A DNA stretch of 5,797 nucleotides from the NCBI GenBank assembly GCA_913773715.1, contig CAJYHD010000446.1, forward strand, positions 1-5,797, given 5' to 3'. The position numbers and the translations under genes are program-made. Below, piece by piece: positions 5,222 through 5,797 of this stretch; position 1 is the stretch's first letter, and every line of letters starts with the position of its first letter. This DNA is from an uncultured Sphingobium sp. Its GTDB lineage: Bacteria > Pseudomonadota > Alphaproteobacteria > Sphingomonadales > Sphingomonadaceae. The notes beneath the pieces are model-generated. The model worked only from the letters and a program-made list of their open reading frames with translations, did not search any database and was not told the DNA's origin.

Positions 5222-5797
5222 CCCGACGTCCGGCGGGATTCGTCCCGTCGATCCTGACTGCCCTCCCCCTGCTCCTGTCCGTGGCGCTTGCAGCATGCGG
5301 CAGGAATGACGTGCCTGCCGCCAACCAGACTGGCCCGGTCAAGGTCGATGGCGCGCCGATCCGCACTGCCGCCGACGACGCGCTGCCCGGCACGCCGATG
5401 GCCGAGCGCACCGCCGTCATCGGCCTGCTCAACAAACGCAATGGCCTGACCCGCGACCTTACCATGAAGCCCGGCGAAGCGCTGCGCGTCGGCGACGCGA
5501 TCGTGCGGCTTCAGGCGTGCGAGACGACGGCACCGTGGGAGAATGTGCAGGAAACGGGCGCGTTCGTTCAGTTGGACGTGCGGTCGAGCGCCGACGGCAA
5601 ATGGCGACGCAATTTTTCCGGCTGGCTGTTCCGCGATCGGCCCGACCGCAACGTGGTGCAGCATCCGATCTATGATGTCTGGGTCAAAAGCTGTGCGATG
5701 GAATGGCCGGAAACCGGACCCGACACGGTGAAGCTCGGATCGGGCAGCGGCGGATCGTCACGTTCGCGCGGGTCGGCGGACAACGCGGAGAATGCCA
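5218..5797 (+). CDS. DUF2155 domain lipoprotein (3' end beyond window)
   Basis: This frame is open from ATG 5218 to the right edge, 193 codons visible. The N-terminus is a lipoprotein signal peptide: Arg3-Arg4, a hydrophobic core (residues 12-26), and lipobox LAAC with Cys27 followed by Gly. The DUF2155 domain lies at about 67-165: LLNKRNGLTRDLTMKPGEAL (70-89), VRLQACETTAPWE (96-108), a beta-rich stretch, FSGWLFRD (133-140), and HPIYDVWVKSCAMEWP (149-164). Cys101 and Cys159 are placed so that they could form a disulfide in the periplasm. After about residue 173 it becomes Gly/Ser-rich and probably disordered. The ATGA overlap with the NDUFA12-family gene suggests coupled translation. From memory of alphaproteobacterial genomes, aat (leucyl/phenylalanyl-tRNA-protein transferase) is often next; that lies outside this window. 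Biochemical function is unknown. Confidence 0.9.
   Translation, partial: MTRRPAGFVPSILTALPLLLSVALAACGRNDVPAANQTGPVKVDGAPIRTAADDALPGTPMAERTAVIGLLNKRNGLTRDLTMKPGEALRVGDAIVRLQACETTAPWENVQETGAFVQLDVRSSADGKWRRNFSGWLFRDRPDRNVVQHPIYDVWVKSCAMEWPETGPDTVKLGSGSGGSSRSRGSADNAENA

Noticed and set aside
1..5797. Mobile element, phage defence system, CRISPR array or tRNA.
   Set aside because: I found no transposase, integrase, nuclease or helicase motifs, no regularly spaced repeats and no tRNA-like cloverleaf. All genes fit a stable chromosomal region.

Overview
The window is high-GC, gene-dense chromosomal DNA from an alphaproteobacterium, most likely a sphingomonad (Sphingomonas, Sphingobium, Novosphingobium or a relative). 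The best evidence is the ATGA-overlapping pair of a complex I accessory subunit (NDUFA12/B17.2 family, shared by alphaproteobacteria and mitochondria) and a DUF2155 lipoprotein. The genus cannot be fixed from the sequence alone. I see no tRNA, rRNA, CRISPR array, insertion sequence or other mobile element.

Layout: there are two gene blocks running away from a 134-base intergenic region at 2481-2614. The left block is on the minus strand. It holds a fatty acyl-AMP ligase-type adenylating enzyme (720-2480), followed 63 bases later by the N-terminal half of a polytopic membrane protein (1-656) that runs off the left edge of the window. The right block is on the plus strand: a RecX-family protein (2615-3148), a degenerate glucokinase-like protein (3246-4148), a DUF192 lipoprotein that starts with TTG (4225-4761), the NDUFA12-family protein (4823-5221), and a DUF2155 lipoprotein (5218 to beyond the right edge).

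The right block looks like conserved housekeeping genes: recombination control, two exported lipid-anchored proteins of unknown function, and a complex I accessory factor. The glucokinase-like gene is the odd member. It has the overall motif order of the glucokinase (Glk) family and appears to keep the sugar-contacting Asn, Glu, His and Glu. Its nucleotide-binding DxGGT loop is unrecognisable, and Gln sits where the catalytic Asp should be. I read it as a candidate pseudokinase, perhaps a sugar-responsive regulator, with its own strong ribosome binding site and a 26-base dyad upstream.

The left block may link fatty-acid activation to a membrane sensor-type protein. Acyl-AMP ligase homologues of this kind supply acyl chains for lipids such as sphingolipids in related bacteria, but nothing inside the window fixes the product. 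The divergent region carries a perfect 9-bp hairpin in the ligase leader, a second 7-bp dyad, and a GTTC direct repeat resembling an alphaproteobacterial SOS box with the spacer one base short.
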